From assembly GCF_910592395.1 (NCBI RefSeq), contig NC_088316.1, positions 10,974,001 through 11,038,000 on the forward strand: a stretch of DNA of 64,000 nt. The letters are read 5' to 3'. The notes under the pieces are model-generated. The model was not told the origin of the DNA, searched no databases, and saw only the letters and a list, made by a program, of their open reading frames with translations. The position numbers and the translations under genes were made by a program. Each line of letters opens with the position of its first letter. The stretch's first letter is position 1. The stretch is from Lineus longissimus. Taxonomy: Eukaryota > Nemertea > Pilidiophora > Heteronemertea > Lineidae. Positions 63,848 to 64,000 of the stretch are shown here, in pieces.

Positions 63848-64000
63848 CCGGTGTGACAGCGGATATAGTCCCCCTGGAGTCATAGTCCGGTAGCATTGTA
63901 TTTGACCAATTAAGCAGCATGATCTATTGTACCACTAACCCTAACCAAAACATTTAGCAATGCGGGCTATTGTTACACGGACTATCAGCCCTAGCACTAC
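63848..64000. repeat. Dispersed repeat, copy 2 (cut by window edge)
   Basis: Near-identical to 21788-21940 (for example CCCCTGGAGTCATAGTCCGG against CCCCTGGGGTCATAGTCCGG). Same orientation. Confidence 0.7.

Overview
The window is eukaryotic, almost certainly from a marine invertebrate animal. The evidence is a spliced host gene with canonical GT/AG introns (phosphoglucomutase-2), a very high load of animal-type mobile elements (BEL/Pao, PIF/Harbinger, mariner, piggyBac, MULE, Penelope, CR1/L2-like LINEs) and abundant satellites. The frequent TAGGCCTA words remind me of echinoderm or hemichordate DNA, but that is an impression only. No bacterial operons, rRNA genes or CRISPR arrays are visible.

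Layout. 1-13.4 kb: the 5' part of a host PGM2-like gene on the minus strand (four coding exons, 136 codons, phases consistent throughout). Its introns are packed with a repeat family that begins GGCCATTGTGCTCACC and ends GGTGAGCCAAAA, with several hairpin elements, a piggyBac relic with TTAA on both sides, a Penelope GIY-YIG scrap and a tRNA-like SINE split by another element. 12.6-17.7 kb: LINE reverse-transcriptase remnants, a (TTCG)n tail, small repeats and the C-terminal part of a MULE transposase. 18.7-21.7 kb: a complete PIF/Harbinger transposon whose DDE transposase and MADF-BESS partner gene lie on opposite strands, with exons interlocked in each other's introns.

22.7-33.6 kb is the most unusual region: a large unit with a near-continuous, frame-hopping coding block. 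It holds an unknown basic protein, a coding minisatellite of alternating basic and acidic blocks, a DDE/MULE(NOF)-like transposase, a USP-type ubiquitin protease joined in one frame to a ULP1/SENP-type SUMO protease, and, after 4.2 kb of minisatellite, an SGNH-hydrolase-like ORF. I read it as a decayed large DNA transposon carrying its own deubiquitinase/deSUMOylase pair. No terminal repeats were found, so its boundaries are open.

35-37.3 kb: a mariner-type DD41D element with about 350-bp terminal inverted repeats. 38.3-42.4 kb: several tandem-repeat families and a foldback-like element. 42.4-51.1 kb: a BEL/Pao retrotransposon with nearly identical 1.26-kb LTRs and an ATCTT target duplication, inserted into a roughly 130-150-bp tandem repeat. 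51.5-64 kb: mostly gene-free sequence with MITEs, a Harbinger-type element retaining Myb/SANT-like gene pieces, a MULE-type element with a 9-bp target duplication and an internal broken ORF, and a TA-flanked inverted-repeat element. A dispersed repeat at the extreme right end also occurs near 21.8 kb.

All functional calls come from reading motifs by eye. No database search was possible.
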